Assembly (NCBI RefSeq): GCF_030066995.1
Contig: NZ_JASJAP010000005.1
Span: 310,001-374,000 of the forward strand
Direction: 5' to 3'
Source of the DNA: Erythrobacter sp.
GTDB taxonomy: Bacteria; Pseudomonadota; Alphaproteobacteria; Sphingomonadales; Sphingomonadaceae
DNA: 64,000 bases
Shown: one piece after another, positions 49,264 through 58,900 of the stretch
Numbering within the stretch: position 1 is the first letter of the stretch
How the letters are laid out: the number at the start of each line of letters is the position of its first letter
Notes under the pieces: generated by a model
Seen by the model: the letters and a program-made list of their open reading frames with translations, nothing else
Database searches by the model: none
What the model was told of the DNA's origin: nothing
Made by a program: the position numbers and the translations under genes

Positions 49264-50982
49264 CTAGACGCCGACGGTCGCAGCAGGGTCTGCTTCGCCT
49301 GCGGCCCTAGCGCGCTCGATCACCGACGCGTTCGCAGCCGGAACCAAGCGCAAAGCCCCAATCAAGAGAACCAGCCCCAGCGGAGTGATCCAGAGCGTAG
49401 AAAGCACGCCAGCGCTTAGATCGCCTTTGTTGAGCGCTGAAACATATCCCGCCGTGTAGGGGCCAAGCGCGAGACCAACAAGAGTGGTCGCGAGGAAGAA
49501 CGTCGCCGTAGCGGTGCCGCGCATACGAGGCAGAACAAGTGCCTGACTGCTGGCAGCTGCTGCACCCAAAGCCGACGCAGCCAAGGCCCCGACGACAACA
49601 TTCAAGATGCTAAACAAAGCGAAGCTGGGCGTTGTATATTGCACTACTGCGAACGGAACAGGCGTCACCAAACCAAATAGGATGACCCATATACGGCCTC
49701 CGGAAGTCCTTATGAACAAGTAGTCCGCCATCCGACCGCCAAGGATAACTCCGAGGAACCCTCCCAGGGCACCTCCGCCGCCGAGCCAGAAACCCAATTC
49801 CCCTTTTGAAAGCTCACAGCCGATCATCATCATATCGATCGGGTCGCGAGCACAACCTCCGCTCACGCCGATGGTCAGCGTGAAGACGCGCTCTGCGTAG
49901 GGAGCTCCCCAATAAGAAGCCGAGTAAGCCATGAAGGCAACAGTTCCATATCCGAGAATAGTGCACAAAAAAGCGGGTGAACCCCACGTCAAAGCGAATG
50001 TCGGATAGTCCCTCACGCGAAGCGCGCTCGCCCAGCAGAAAACGGCGTAATAGCCGAGCGCTAGCAACAGCCATTGGTCTGTCACGGCAGGAAGATCGGC
50101 TCCAAGAGAAGCGCCAACGCCAAGAACAATGGCACCCGCGCCTGACCCCAAAACATGCGTAAGGCCAACCGCTGCGATCATCGCCACGAAGAAAACGGCT
50201 ATGTTAACCGCCAATGCCGCCATCCCGCGCTGAGCCGCCCCAAAAAACGTGAAGCCTGGGATAACCGTGAACAGTTCGGTGACAAACCCCTGGAAAGGCT
50301 TTGGATTCTCAGGCGCCTCCAAACCATCGATCGCACCCCTGATGGGCTCCTTCAAGGTCAGCACCCAAACGGCCAGGAGCAATCCTGGAAGCCCGACGGC
50401 AATGAAAGCAACTTGCCAGCCCGCAAGGCCGAGCGCCCCCCCATCAGGAAAAGCGGAGTTCCATTGGTCCACAATCGCACCGCCGATCAAAAGAGATACC
50501 CCTCCGCCGATGTAAATGCCTGAGGAGTAGATCGCGAGGGCCGTTGCTCGAAGCCGCGCCGGGAACCAGTCCGAGATCAGTGAATAGGCAGATGGGCTTG
50601 CGGTGGCCTCACCGACCCCGACCCCGATCCGCGCAACCGTGAGCGTAGTTGCGTCCCGCGCGAACCCGGAGGCTGCAGTCATCGCTGACCAGAGAGCGAG
50701 ACCGAGTGTCATGAGCCGGACGCGCTTCCAGCTATCGGCAAGCTTTCCCAAAGGTATCCCAAACAGCGCGTAAAAGATCGCAAACGCCGTCCCGTAAAGA
50801 AAACCTAGATAGCCGTCGTCAACCCCAAGGTCAGCCTTGATATCGTTGGCGAGGATCGAAAGTATTTGGCGATCAATGAAATTGAGCACGTAGACCAGCA
50901 CCAAAACGCTTAGCGCGTACCAACTGTATGGTGGAACGGATGATTCCGCTGTTGGCTCTTGCGCCGCAACCGATTCCCTCAA
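49264..50982 (-). CDS. MFS transporter (spinster-like)
   Basis: A membrane transporter of about 572 residues with twelve or more helices and the MFS loop motif GIPLGKLADSWKRVR after helix 2, plus GVGEATASPSAYSLISDWFP, as in spinster-like MFS proteins. The central loop (VPFQGFVTEL region) and an extra Gly-rich stretch (GFWLGGGGALGGFLGVILGGRMADY) follow. The start was set to a TTG at 50982 that follows GGGAGG, because longer versions would run through the end of queC. Substrate unknown. Confidence 0.82.
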   Translation of the reverse strand: MRESVAAQEPTAESSVPPYSWYALSVLVLVYVLNFIDRQILSILANDIKADLGVDDGYLGFLYGTAFAIFYALFGIPLGKLADSWKRVRLMTLGLALWSAMTAASGFARDATTLTVARIGVGVGEATASPSAYSLISDWFPARLRATALAIYSSGIYIGGGVSLLIGGAIVDQWNSAFPDGGALGLAGWQVAFIAVGLPGLLLAVWVLTLKEPIRGAIDGLEAPENPKPFQGFVTELFTVIPGFTFFGAAQRGMAALAVNIAVFFVAMIAAVGLTHVLGSGAGAIVLGVGASLGADLPAVTDQWLLLALGYYAVFCWASALRVRDYPTFALTWGSPAFLCTILGYGTVAFMAYSASYWGAPYAERVFTLTIGVSGGCARDPIDMMMIGCELSKGELGFWLGGGGALGGFLGVILGGRMADYLFIRTSGGRIWVILFGLVTPVPFAVVQYTTPSFALFSILNVVVGALAASALGAAAASSQALVLPRMRGTATATFFLATTLVGLALGPYTAGYVSALNKGDLSAGVLSTLWITPLGLVLLIGALRLVPAANASVIERARAAGEADPAATVGV

Positions 50983-51031
50983 GAAGTTTGCCCTCCCAAC
51001 CCATCTTTCGCGGCGATCTACACGCGTCGCC

Positions 51032-51730
51032 TTATGCTGCGTACTCCGTGCTATCGGGAATACCAGCTTCGGCAAAACCCTTTTTGCGTAGTCGACAGGA
51101 ATCGCACAACCCGCATGCACGCCCATCGTCGGTGGGGTCGTAACAAGACCAACTCCACGATGGATCGAGGCCGAGACGCGCGCATTCTCTCGCAATATCG
51201 GCTTTGGTCATATTCTGGAGGGGAGCGTGGATCGAAAATGGCGTTCCTTCGACCCCAGCTTTGGTGCCGAGGCGTGCCGTTTCCGCAAAGCTCGCAATGA
51301 ACTCAGGGCGGCAATCCGGATACCCAGAATAGTCGAGCGCGTTTACTCCGATAAAGACATCTCTGGCACCTGCCGCTTCGGCGCAAGCGGTTGTCAAGGC
51401 GAGAAAAACGAGATTGCGAGCGGGGACGTAGGTCACGGGAATATCGTTGCCCGGACCGCCTTTGGGCACATCGATCTGGTCGGTCAGTGCCGAGCCCCCA
51501 AACGCGGTGAGATCAAGCGCGATCTCAAGCTGCCGCGCGAGACCCAGTTTGCGTGCGATGCGCTTGGCCGAGTTCAGTTCGCGCCGATGGCGCTGGCCAT
51601 AATCCACGGTAAGACCCTGAACGGCAAAGCCACTCTCTTGAGCAAGCGCAGCCGTCACCATTGAGTCCAGTCCTCCGGAGAGAAGGACAACAGCCAGCCG
51701 TGGCTCTTCTCGTTCTTCAAGTTCAGACAT
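51032..51730 (-). CDS. queC: 7-cyano-7-deazaguanine synthase
   Basis: Converts 7-carboxy-7-deazaguanine to preQ0 in queuosine synthesis. The 232-residue product has the PP-loop SGGLDSM (about residues 18-24), TVDYGQRHRREL, VPARNLVFL, and the zinc cluster SCYDPTDDGRACGLCDSCRLRK. It lies upstream of the MFS gene on the same strand. Queuosine made from its product is used by gluQ in this window. Confidence 0.96.
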   Translation of the reverse strand: MSELEEREEPRLAVVLLSGGLDSMVTAALAQESGFAVQGLTVDYGQRHRRELNSAKRIARKLGLARQLEIALDLTAFGGSALTDQIDVPKGGPGNDIPVTYVPARNLVFLALTTACAEAAGARDVFIGVNALDYSGYPDCRPEFIASFAETARLGTKAGVEGTPFSIHAPLQNMTKADIARECARLGLDPSWSWSCYDPTDDGRACGLCDSCRLRKKGFAEAGIPDSTEYAA

Positions 51731-51781
51731 CAGTTCTGCGCGAGGAAAGCGGCGACTCCACAGGAATTGCGCCCAATGCGT

Positions 51782-52180
51782 TTAGCAAGAGCCTGTACGG
51801 CGCGCCTCGGCTGTGAACTGAAATGGCAAACCAGATGCAATGCCCTGACTCTCGATTTGAACCAGCGCACTGGTCTCCCTTCGAATGGTGGTGCGCCCAT
51901 AATCATTTCCTGGACAAGTGTATTGGACGGTAACTTTCGAGGCGTCATCTTCGACGACAAAGCGCCGGCAGTTCGACAGACCGTGACGAACCTGAATCAA
52001 CTCCTCACCTGTTTTGACGCAGAGCTTTTGGCTCGCTGAGTTATCGCGATACTTTACCGTCCATTCGCCCTTTTGAAGGGTCGCGAGCATGGCCAGACTA
52101 TCCGACTGCGCAAGAAGCGGAGTTGCACCCATGGCCACAATCACAATAACGGAAAACTTTGATCTAAAAAGACTTTTCAT
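51782..52180 (-). CDS. Small secreted protein, DUF3617-like
   Basis: A 132-residue protein with a signal peptide (MKSLFRSKFSVIVIVAMGATPLLA) and a beta-rich mature part with four cysteines (KLCVKTG, SNCRRF, QYTCPG, final C), a layout resembling DUF3617 proteins of sphingomonads (GEW near the start, LVQIES and AEARRTGSC near the end). Periplasmic, function unknown. The ATG at 52180 was chosen as it begins the signal peptide. Confidence 0.7.
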   Translation of the reverse strand: MKSLFRSKFSVIVIVAMGATPLLAQSDSLAMLATLQKGEWTVKYRDNSASQKLCVKTGEELIQVRHGLSNCRRFVVEDDASKVTVQYTCPGNDYGRTTIRRETSALVQIESQGIASGLPFQFTAEARRTGSC

Positions 52181-52281
52181 GGTCGCCAAATCTATCAAGA
52201 AACGTCCGGGTGGATGGGCGTTTTGCATCGCTGCAGGCTGGTTCGTAAAGACATCGGAGCTTTGTGGCCAGAGAGGAAAGA

Positions 52282-53184
52282 TCAGGCGTTCAGCTCGTAC
52301 TTGCGTGAACAGAATGCGCAGTCCACTTCAATCACTCCTGCCTCATTTCGCATTGCATCTTGTTCTTCCTTGGGGAAGCGAGCGATGATTGCCTCGTAGT
52401 GAGCTGCACTACATCGGCACCCGCGAGCCAGATCTTCTCCGACCTGAATTCTGATTTCGTCTTCTTCGTGAAAGAGGCGCCAGACGAGCGCTTCCATGGA
52501 TAAATCCGGATCGAGCAATTCTTCGTGACTGATGGTGCTTGAAAGCGCCTCAACATGCTCCCAGTCCGGATGCTCCATGCGAACGTGGAGGCGCTCGCGC
52601 CCTTCTTCCCCGTCGGCCAGATGTTGCACGAGCATGCCAGCGGCGACACGACCATCTTGCCCCGATTTGCTAGCAACGCGGAGAAGTGTGGGCACTTGTT
52701 CAGACTGCTTGAAGTACTGTTCGCAGGCTTCTGCCAGAGTGTCCCCTTCCAGTGGGACGATACCTTGGTAGCGCTCGATCACACCGAGGCCGGTGTCCGT
52801 CTCGAATGTTATCGCGAGGTAGCCCTCGCCGAAAAGGGCAGAAAGCGACGGATTCGCACCGAGGCCAGCGAGCGCCTCACGATCAAAATCAGCGTATCCG
52901 CGCATCGCGCCCCCACGAAAATCGCAAACCAAAAGTCGCACGACGCCCGCCTTGGTTTGCGCCTGCATGGTCATTTGCGCCCCCTCACCTTTGAGCAGGC
53001 CGCCCATTAGCGAACACAGAACCAGCGCTTCACTCAGTAAATGCGTGATCGGTGCAGGGTAATTATGCGTTCGAAGGACATCGTTGACGACGCCGTCGAG
53101 CCGCACGAGACGTCCGCGGACGTCGCGCCCTGGCAGCGTGAAGCCGAGCAGGGTATCGCAGTATGTCTCGGGTTGCTTTTGCAT
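52282..53184 (-). CDS. hslO: Redox-regulated chaperone Hsp33
   Basis: Chaperone activated by oxidation of a zinc-cysteine switch. The 300-residue product has the N-terminal GRLVRLDGVVNDVLRTHNYP and LLSEALVLCSLMGGLLK, and the C-terminal zinc cysteines CRC and VDCAFCSRKY (CxC-x~30-CxxC). The ATG at 53184 follows AAGG; an ATG at 53235, 4 bp after the argF stop, is in frame and would add 17 residues. It belongs to the argD-argF-hslO reverse-strand run. Confidence 0.93.
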   Translation of the reverse strand: MQKQPETYCDTLLGFTLPGRDVRGRLVRLDGVVNDVLRTHNYPAPITHLLSEALVLCSLMGGLLKGEGAQMTMQAQTKAGVVRLLVCDFRGGAMRGYADFDREALAGLGANPSLSALFGEGYLAITFETDTGLGVIERYQGIVPLEGDTLAEACEQYFKQSEQVPTLLRVASKSGQDGRVAAGMLVQHLADGEEGRERLHVRMEHPDWEHVEALSSTISHEELLDPDLSMEALVWRLFHEEDEIRIQVGEDLARGCRCSAAHYEAIIARFPKEEQDAMRNEAGVIEVDCAFCSRKYELNA

Positions 53185-53239
53185 CAGCCTTATATGGTTG
53201 GTATCGACCGGGCTTTGAAGGCCAGAAGACTGCATGAAG

Positions 53240-54187
53240 TCAGGAGAGGCGGCCCAACGCCCACAGCAGGATCGACTTCTGCGCGTGAATGCGGTTTTCC
53301 GCTTCGTCGAACACAACCGACCGCGGCCCATCAAAAACGTCTTCACTGACTTCCTCGCCAACGTGGGCGGGAAGGCAATGCAGGAAGACAGCGTCCGACT
53401 TGGCCTCGGACATGCGCGCGGTATTGACTTGAAAGGGTTCCATCGCCTCGCGCTTCGCTTGGGCGTCCGCTTGCCCCATAGATATCCAGGTATCGGTAAC
53501 TAGGACATCCGCATCGCGCGCCGCGACCGAAGGGTCATGTGTCAACGTGACATTCGAACCGCCAGAACGAGCCATTTCGATAAACTCGGCGTCGGGTTCG
53601 AAGCCGCTTGGCGTCGCTGCGCGAACATTGAACTTCATCAAGCCAGCGGCCTCCAAAAGCGAGTTCAGCACATTGTTCCCATCCCCAAACCACGCGACCT
53701 CCAAACCCGGCAGCGCTTTTCGGTGCTCGATAGCCGTCAGCAGATCCGCCACAATCTGGCAGGGGTGGGACCGGTCCGTGAGGCCGTTGATCACGGGCAC
53801 ATCGGCGTAGCGTGCCATCTCTTCAACTCTGGCATGATCGTCTGTGCGAAGCATAATGGCATCGACCATTCGACTCAGAACGCGAGCGGTGTCCGCCATG
53901 CTTTCTCCGCGCCCCAACTGACTGGAGCCGGCTTCGAGCAGCAAGACCGATCCGCCAAGCTGACGCATCGCGATGTCGAAGCTGACTCGCGTCCGGGTCG
54001 AATTCTTCTCAAACACAAGAGCGAGGATATGGCCCTGTAAGGGCGCGTCTGCATCCGCTTGCCCCTTCGGCAGAGACGTTCGGGCCGCCTTGCGATCTAT
54101 CGCATCAGCCAGCATGGCGGCTATCGCATCAGCACCGGCGTCGGTGAGATCCAGAAAATGCCTCGGCTCTGTGTTGCTACTCATCAT
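53240..54187 (-). CDS. argF: Ornithine carbamoyltransferase
   Basis: Makes citrulline from ornithine and carbamoyl phosphate. The 315-residue product shows the carbamoyl-phosphate loop [25 protein letters not shown] and the ornithine-binding [13 protein letters not shown]. Its ATG overlaps the argD stop by 4 bp, the usual argD-argF order of alphaproteobacteria. Confidence 0.97.
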   Translation of the reverse strand: MMSSNTEPRHFLDLTDAGADAIAAMLADAIDRKAARTSLPKGQADADAPLQGHILALVFEKNSTRTRVSFDIAMRQLGGSVLLLEAGSSQLGRGESMADTARVLSRMVDAIMLRTDDHARVEEMARYADVPVINGLTDRSHPCQIVADLLTAIEHRKALPGLEVAWFGDGNNVLNSLLEAAGLMKFNVRAATPSGFEPDAEFIEMARSGGSNVTLTHDPSVAARDADVLVTDTWISMGQADAQAKREAMEPFQVNTARMSEAKSDAVFLHCLPAHVGEEVSEDVFDGPRSVVFDEAENRIHAQKSILLWALGRLS

Positions 54188-55383
54188 GCTGGCTCGGGCA
54201 CTTTGAAACTCGCCGCGCCTGCCGACAGTTTGTCGAAGAATTCATCAATCTCCGCGTCTCCAATGACAAGCGGCGGTATGACACGCAAGGTCTGATCTCC
54301 GGCTGCCACGGTTAGAAGCTGGTGATGATCACGCAGGTGCACAAAAAACGGCCGGCTTTCGACCCTCATCTTGAGGCCCAGCATCAGGCCCTTGCCACGC
54401 ACAAGCTCAAAAAGCTCCGGATAATTACCGATAAACTGCTCCAGCCGCGCTCGAATTCGGTCGCCTTTCTCGGTGACTTCAGAGAGGAATTCCTCGTTCG
54501 CTACCGCTTCCATCACAGCGCTTCCCGCAGCCATCGCGAGGGGGTTGCCGCCATAGGTCGATCCATGCGTGCCAAATGTCATACCGCGGGCCGCCTTTTC
54601 GGTCGCGAGGCACGCACCCAGCGGAAACCCGCCGCCAAGCCCTTTGGCCGAGGCGAGGATATCCGGTTCGATCCCATAATGTTCATAGGCGTAGAGCATG
54701 CCCGTTCGGGCCATGCCGCACTGCACCTCGTCGAGAACCAGCATCAGATCATGCTCATCCGCAAGCTCGCGTAGCCCTTGCATGAATTCGATCGAAGCGG
54801 GGCGAATTCCCCCCTCACCCTGAATAGGCTCTACAAGAAAGCCAGCCGTATTGGGGCCAATCAGCGTCTTGGCGGCTTCGAGGTCATCAAACTCTGCGTA
54901 CTTGAAGCCGTCGAGAAGCGGCGAAAAACCCTTGTGCATCTTTGCCTGGTTGGATGCGCTGATCGTCGCCATCGTGCGCCCATGGAAAGCGTTAGTGAAG
55001 GTTATCAATTCGAAGCGGTTGGCGTCTCCATTATCGCCGGCGTTTTGATGATAGGCGCGGGCGCATTTGATCGAAGTCTCGACCGCTTCGGCACCCGAAT
55101 TTGTAAAGAACACCGTATCGGCGAATGTCGCGTCGACAAGCTGCTGGGCCAGACGTTCGCCCTGAGGGCTTCCATACAAGTTTGAGACATGCATCAAGGT
55201 TTCAGCCTGCTTCTGGATCGCCTCGATCAGGCCCTGGTGAGAATGCCCCAGCAGATTCACTGCGATCCCGCTCGCAAAATCAAGATAGCGTGTGCCGTCC
55301 TCATCGATGAGATGGCAGTGATCGCCCTTTACAGGCCGAACATCGCATCGCGGATAGGTTGGCATAAGCGGTGTAATCGACAT
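54184..55383 (-). CDS. argD: Acetylornithine aminotransferase
   Basis: Class III PLP aminotransferase of arginine (and possibly lysine) synthesis. The 399-residue product has the [18 protein letters not shown] site, [14 protein letters not shown] with the PLP aspartate and the lysine in [14 protein letters not shown]. First gene of argD-argF-hslO; 133 bp separate it from the upstream cold-shock gene. Confidence 0.95.
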   Translation of the reverse strand: MSITPLMPTYPRCDVRPVKGDHCHLIDEDGTRYLDFASGIAVNLLGHSHQGLIEAIQKQAETLMHVSNLYGSPQGERLAQQLVDATFADTVFFTNSGAEAVETSIKCARAYHQNAGDNGDANRFELITFTNAFHGRTMATISASNQAKMHKGFSPLLDGFKYAEFDDLEAAKTLIGPNTAGFLVEPIQGEGGIRPASIEFMQGLRELADEHDLMLVLDEVQCGMARTGMLYAYEHYGIEPDILASAKGLGGGFPLGACLATEKAARGMTFGTHGSTYGGNPLAMAAGSAVMEAVANEEFLSEVTEKGDRIRARLEQFIGNYPELFELVRGKGLMLGLKMRVESRPFFVHLRDHHQLLTVAAGDQTLRVIPPLVIGDAEIDEFFDKLSAGAASFKVPEPA

Positions 55384-55433
55384 TCGAACAATCCCAGATA
55401 GACGAGGCCGGACGCCTCAATTCTCAAATGCAA

Positions 55434-55459
55434 ATGGCGACCCCTTCCAGGGCCGCCAT
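55434..55459 (-). terminator. Possible terminator after the cold-shock gene
   Basis: On the reverse strand ATGGCG and CGCCAT, extended by a mismatch and three more pairs, form a hairpin followed by a short T-rich ATTTGCATTTG, about 60 bp beyond the cold-shock stop. The T-run is poor. Confidence 0.35.
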
Positions 55460-55516
55460 CGCATTAGGTAAAGACGCGGCCACCTTGGGTCAAACGGCGC
55501 GTCAGCTGATTAAGTC

Positions 55517-56260
55517 CTATCCTTGGACCGGCACCAGATTCACGGCAGAGTATTTGCCGCGTCGATCCACTTCGAGATCGAACTCAAAGCGCTCGCCCTC
55601 ATTGATCGCCGACAGGCCGGAGCGCTCCACGGCGCTGATATGAACGAACGCGTCGGGCTGGCCATCATCACGCACAAGAAAGCCGAAACCCTTGGTCGCG
55701 TTGAAGAACTTGACCGTTCCGGTGGCTTTTTCACCTGTCAATTCACGCTTTGGTGGGCCGCTTTGCTGAACGGCAATCACTTCACCCACAATCTGAAGAT
55801 CCTGAGCGGAAATCTTACCGCCGCGATCAACCAGATTGAACTCAAGCTCCTGTCCTTCGGCTAGTCCTTCCAGTCCTGCGCGTTCGACCGCGCTGATATG
55901 GACAAACACATCTTCGCCGCCTGCATCCTGTTGAATAAAGCCGAAGCCCTTTTGACCGTTGAAGAACTTAACGGTCCCCTTTCCGGTGCCCACAACTTGC
56001 GCTGGCATCCGATTGCCACCGCCGCGACCTCCGCCGCTGCCACCGAAGCCGCCGCGCTCGCGGTCTCCACCAAAGCGGTCGCCGCCGCCAAAGCCACCGC
56101 GATCGGAGCCGTAGCGATCACCGCCACCAAGACTTCCACGATCATTGCCATAACTTGGGGGTGGGAATCCGTCATTGCCGCCGCCGAAGGGATCAAAACC
56201 ATCTTCGCCGAATCCGTCGCGCTTATCCCGGCCGCGTCGACGTCCTCTATCGTAACCCAT
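55517..56260 (-). CDS. Double cold-shock-domain protein with Gly/Arg-rich N-terminus
   Basis: A 247-residue RNA-binding protein. Residues 1 to about 90 are disordered and rich in Gly, Asp and Arg ([20 protein letters not shown]). Two cold-shock domains follow: the first with [18 protein letters not shown] and [12 protein letters not shown], the second with [19 protein letters not shown] and [12 protein letters not shown]; both keep RNP1 and RNP2 aromatic residues. Double-CSD proteins are known in alphaproteobacteria, but the long RGG-like N-terminus recalls eukaryotic RNA-condensate proteins. A very long upstream region suggests a regulated leader. Confidence 0.9.
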   Translation of the reverse strand: MGYDRGRRRGRDKRDGFGEDGFDPFGGGNDGFPPPSYGNDRGSLGGGDRYGSDRGGFGGGDRFGGDRERGGFGGSGGGRGGGNRMPAQVVGTGKGTVKFFNGQKGFGFIQQDAGGEDVFVHISAVERAGLEGLAEGQELEFNLVDRGGKISAQDLQIVGEVIAVQQSGPPKRELTGEKATGTVKFFNATKGFGFLVRDDGQPDAFVHISAVERSGLSAINEGERFEFDLEVDRRGKYSAVNLVPVQG

Positions 56261-57058
56261 AACTCAGTAAGTACCTTGTCACACTGCCCGTCCTCCAATG
56301 CGTCGGCGACGGGGACAGCAAGCCGTGCCAACCACAATCGGCAAACGAACATGCTCATTTGCCGTGTTGATATCGGTCATAGCGTACAAACACTTCGGTG
56401 GCGAACGATTTAACCGACCAGCATGTTGTCGCGATTTTTTGTGACAATTTCGAGCAGGGCAATTGTGTGTCAGGCGAGTTGCAGACCGATGTTCGTCCGA
56501 CAGCACCGATTGGGGCAAGGTGGCCTAGTGGACAAACTAGCTCACGAACCGACTCTTTGGTCTGCGTGCAGCGTGAAAGCGCTGGGTGTCGACCACCTGA
56601 ACTTTGACGTCACCCCCTCAAGCAAGCGTGCCGATCGCGCCACCCAGACACATGGCTAGTCGCAGTCTCTCTCGTGTGCGACACGCGAGTCGCTGCACTG
56701 ATGCTAATCGGCTGGCTGGTCACGCCTTGACGACACCTAGAGCTTCCCAAGGGCACCACACACCGCTCTGGGCATGCCGCTGCGATCCGATTCGATTCTC
56801 ATCTCTCAGAACGGGACTGGCCAAATAGCCTGCGCGCTGGTCGTCGCCAATCCGCTCGCCAACGCATTGAGGAAATTCCCGCACTCGCTATGCTCTGGCC
56901 GCTGTCTCTCGTGCTGACCGAATTGATCTTGATCGCAACCGATCCTGGCTACGATGTTCTGACGGTCCAGAATTCCAAGCCGCTGGGCTTTCCAATCGGC
57001 GTCGATTTGCGCACCATGAAGAGCGCAACGACGAACGAATCGAAGAGAGGCCGCCCGC
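56261..57058. other. 798-bp intergenic region without recognisable gene
   Basis: Short open frames exist on both strands but none has a ribosome site, a plausible composition or a family-like sequence. The part near 56261-56420 should be the leader of the divergent cold-shock gene; the part near 57000-57058 holds GAGAGG before the DUF442 gene. A stretch around 56515-56630 looks structured but does not fold as a tRNA or any RNA class I know. A small RNA or a cold-responsive leader is possible. Confidence 0.5.
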
Positions 57059-57490
57059 ATGAGCGATTTTCGCAAGCTGTCCGATAATGTGTTTGCCAGC
57101 CCACAGATCGAACTTGCGGATATTGAGTCCGCAAAAGCTGCCGGCATGGCCATGATCATCAACAACCGCCCAGACGGAGAGGACCCCTCAGCGCCGCAAG
57201 GGGATAAAATTGCGGAGGCGGCGCAAGCGGCGGGGCTGGAATACGTTAGCATTCCGATCGGCCACGGGGGCTTCAGCGAGCCGCAGATTGACGCGATGAT
57301 CAAGGCATTGGACGAGGCGCGTGGCCCAGCGCTGGCCTATTGTCGTTCGGGCACGCGATCCACCCTGCTCTGGGCTCTCGCTCAGGCCAAGCTGGGCGTC
57401 CACCCCGATACAATCACCCAGTCGGCGATGGCGGCTGGTTATGATGTCAGCCCCATCCGAGCGATGCTGGATATGCTCGCCGGTCGCTGA
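57059..57490 (+). CDS. DUF442 / TIGR01244 phosphatase-like protein
   Basis: A 143-residue stand-alone domain of the protein-tyrosine-phosphatase superfamily: start FRKLSDNVFASPQIELADI, IINNRPDGEDPSAPQG, and the Cx5R catalytic loop YCRSGTRSTLLWAL. Elsewhere this domain is fused to beta-lactamase-like persulfide dioxygenases (BLH), suggesting a link to sulfide oxidation; alone, its substrate is unknown. GAGAGG precedes the ATG. Confidence 0.9.
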   Translation: MSDFRKLSDNVFASPQIELADIESAKAAGMAMIINNRPDGEDPSAPQGDKIAEAAQAAGLEYVSIPIGHGGFSEPQIDAMIKALDEARGPALAYCRSGTRSTLLWALAQAKLGVHPDTITQSAMAAGYDVSPIRAMLDMLAGR

Positions 57491-57504
57491 CCCCTGATCG
57501 GATT

Positions 57505-57903
57505 ATGGACACCGACACCATTCTCTTGCAGTTCGGCGGTTCGCTGATCGCCATTCTCGCCCTTGCGGGTCTCGCCACGCTCTTGCGTCTTGGCGGCAGA
57601 CCCTCACTCAGCGATGAGACTGCGGTCACGAAAGCGGCTGGCGAGGTCGAAGACGGGTTCGAAACCTCGCGCGTCTCCATAGCTCGAGACGGCGCGGCGG
57701 CACTGGCTCGCGACCCTGACGGGCGGATCATGGTCATCAAACGTCACGGTAACAAGTATGCCGGTCGCGTTCTCACTCCAGCGGCCCGCGGCTTGGAGGA
57801 AGTCGACGCGTTGGTCGTCGATACCGGCGAAACGCGGTTTGGGCCGGTCCGCCTGTCTGTAAGCGACGCGCCGTATTGGGCCGACGCGATCAATAGACTA
57901 TAG
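57505..57903 (+). CDS. Hypothetical membrane-anchored protein
   Basis: A 132-residue protein with one N-terminal hydrophobic helix (GGSLIAILALAGLATLLRLGG) and a cytoplasmic-type globular part (SIARDGAAALARDPDGRIMVIKRHGNKYAGRVL, then FGPVRLSVSDAPYWADAINRL). No family recognised with confidence. It lies 14 bp behind the DUF442 gene and 11 bp before the sterol desaturase-like gene, so it is probably part of a three- or four-gene unit. Confidence 0.75.
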   Translation: MDTDTILLQFGGSLIAILALAGLATLLRLGGRPSLSDETAVTKAAGEVEDGFETSRVSIARDGAAALARDPDGRIMVIKRHGNKYAGRVLTPAARGLEEVDALVVDTGETRFGPVRLSVSDAPYWADAINRL

Positions 57904-57914
57904 CAAAGATCGCA

Positions 57915-58877
57915 ATGCCCGACTTCTCCCCCACCCAATACGCCGTTCCCTTCTTCGTGCTGGCGATCGTGGTCGAGATGGTTTGGGCGTATTGGCGCGC
58001 GCCCGGCGCGTACGAGCCCAGGGACACGCTTGTCAGCCTTTCGTTCGGGCTCGGGTCCACGCTGGCTGGGGCGCTTTTGGGGGGTCTCTCCATCGCCGCC
58101 GCGCTGGCCGCATACCAATACCGCATCTTCGACTTTGGGCAACAATGGTGGCTGATGTGGTGGGCCTGGCCGCTCGCTTTCGTGCTGGACGATTTCAAGT
58201 ATTATTGGGTCCATCGCGCCGGCCACCGCATACGTTGGATGTGGGCGGCGCATGTGAACCATCACTCCAGCCAGCACTACAACCTCTCTACCGCGCTAAG
58301 GCAGACGTGGACGGGCGCCTTTACCTTTGGGCTGTTGTTTGCGTTGCCTCTTGTTCTTTTGGGCTTCCATCCCGTGATGCTCGGGATCGTGGGCGGCTTC
58401 AATCTGATCTATCAGTTTTGGATCCACACCGAGGCGCTCGACAAGATGCCCCGCTGGTTCGAAGCGGTAATGAACACACCGAGCCACCACCGCGTGCACC
58501 ATGCGACCAATCCGCGATACCTTGATCGCAACTACGCCGGGGTCTTCATCATCTGGGACAAATGGTTCGGAACGTTTGAACCGGAACGCGACGAGGAGAC
58601 CATTCGCTACGGGATCATAAAGCAACTCGGCAGCTTCAACCTTCTTTGGTCGGTATTTCACGAATGGATCGGAATGATCAGCGATATCTGGAGCAGCCCG
58701 TGGAAACACAAGCTGTCCTATCTGTTGCGAGAGCCTGGCTGGACGCATGATGGCAGCCGCGAAACCTCCGATATGATCCGCGATCGATGGAAGCATCGCG
58801 TGGGCGACGTGGCGGCACCAAAGGCGCGGAACGTTGCTGATCAAAACCCGATTGCACCACCGCAGGAAGCCGCATAG
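57915..58877 (+). CDS. Sterol desaturase / fatty acid hydroxylase family protein
   Basis: Membrane di-iron oxygenase of 320 residues with the three histidine clusters HRAGH, HVNHHSS and HRVHH, and four or five membrane helices. Related bacterial enzymes act on sterols, hopanoids, carotenoids or hydroxylate sphingoid bases; which applies here is unknown. The C-terminal ~50 residues are charged and variable. It precedes a GMC oxidoreductase by 23 bp. Confidence 0.9.
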   Translation: MPDFSPTQYAVPFFVLAIVVEMVWAYWRAPGAYEPRDTLVSLSFGLGSTLAGALLGGLSIAAALAAYQYRIFDFGQQWWLMWWAWPLAFVLDDFKYYWVHRAGHRIRWMWAAHVNHHSSQHYNLSTALRQTWTGAFTFGLLFALPLVLLGFHPVMLGIVGGFNLIYQFWIHTEALDKMPRWFEAVMNTPSHHRVHHATNPRYLDRNYAGVFIIWDKWFGTFEPERDEETIRYGIIKQLGSFNLLWSVFHEWIGMISDIWSSPWKHKLSYLLREPGWTHDGSRETSDMIRDRWKHRVGDVAAPKARNVADQNPIAPPQEAA

Positions 58878-58900
58878 TCTCTTTCGCAAAGGAGAGAGAC

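Noticed and set aside
56310..56330. Possible sigma-54 promoter (TGGCACGGCTTGC on the reverse strand) before the cold-shock gene
   Set aside because: GG-to-GC spacing is two bases too short for a -24/-12 promoter.
56510..56640. tRNA-like stretch with GGTGGCCTAGTGGACAAACT
   Set aside because: No T-arm (GTTCRANNC) or acceptor pairing at suitable distance; could not be folded as a cloverleaf.
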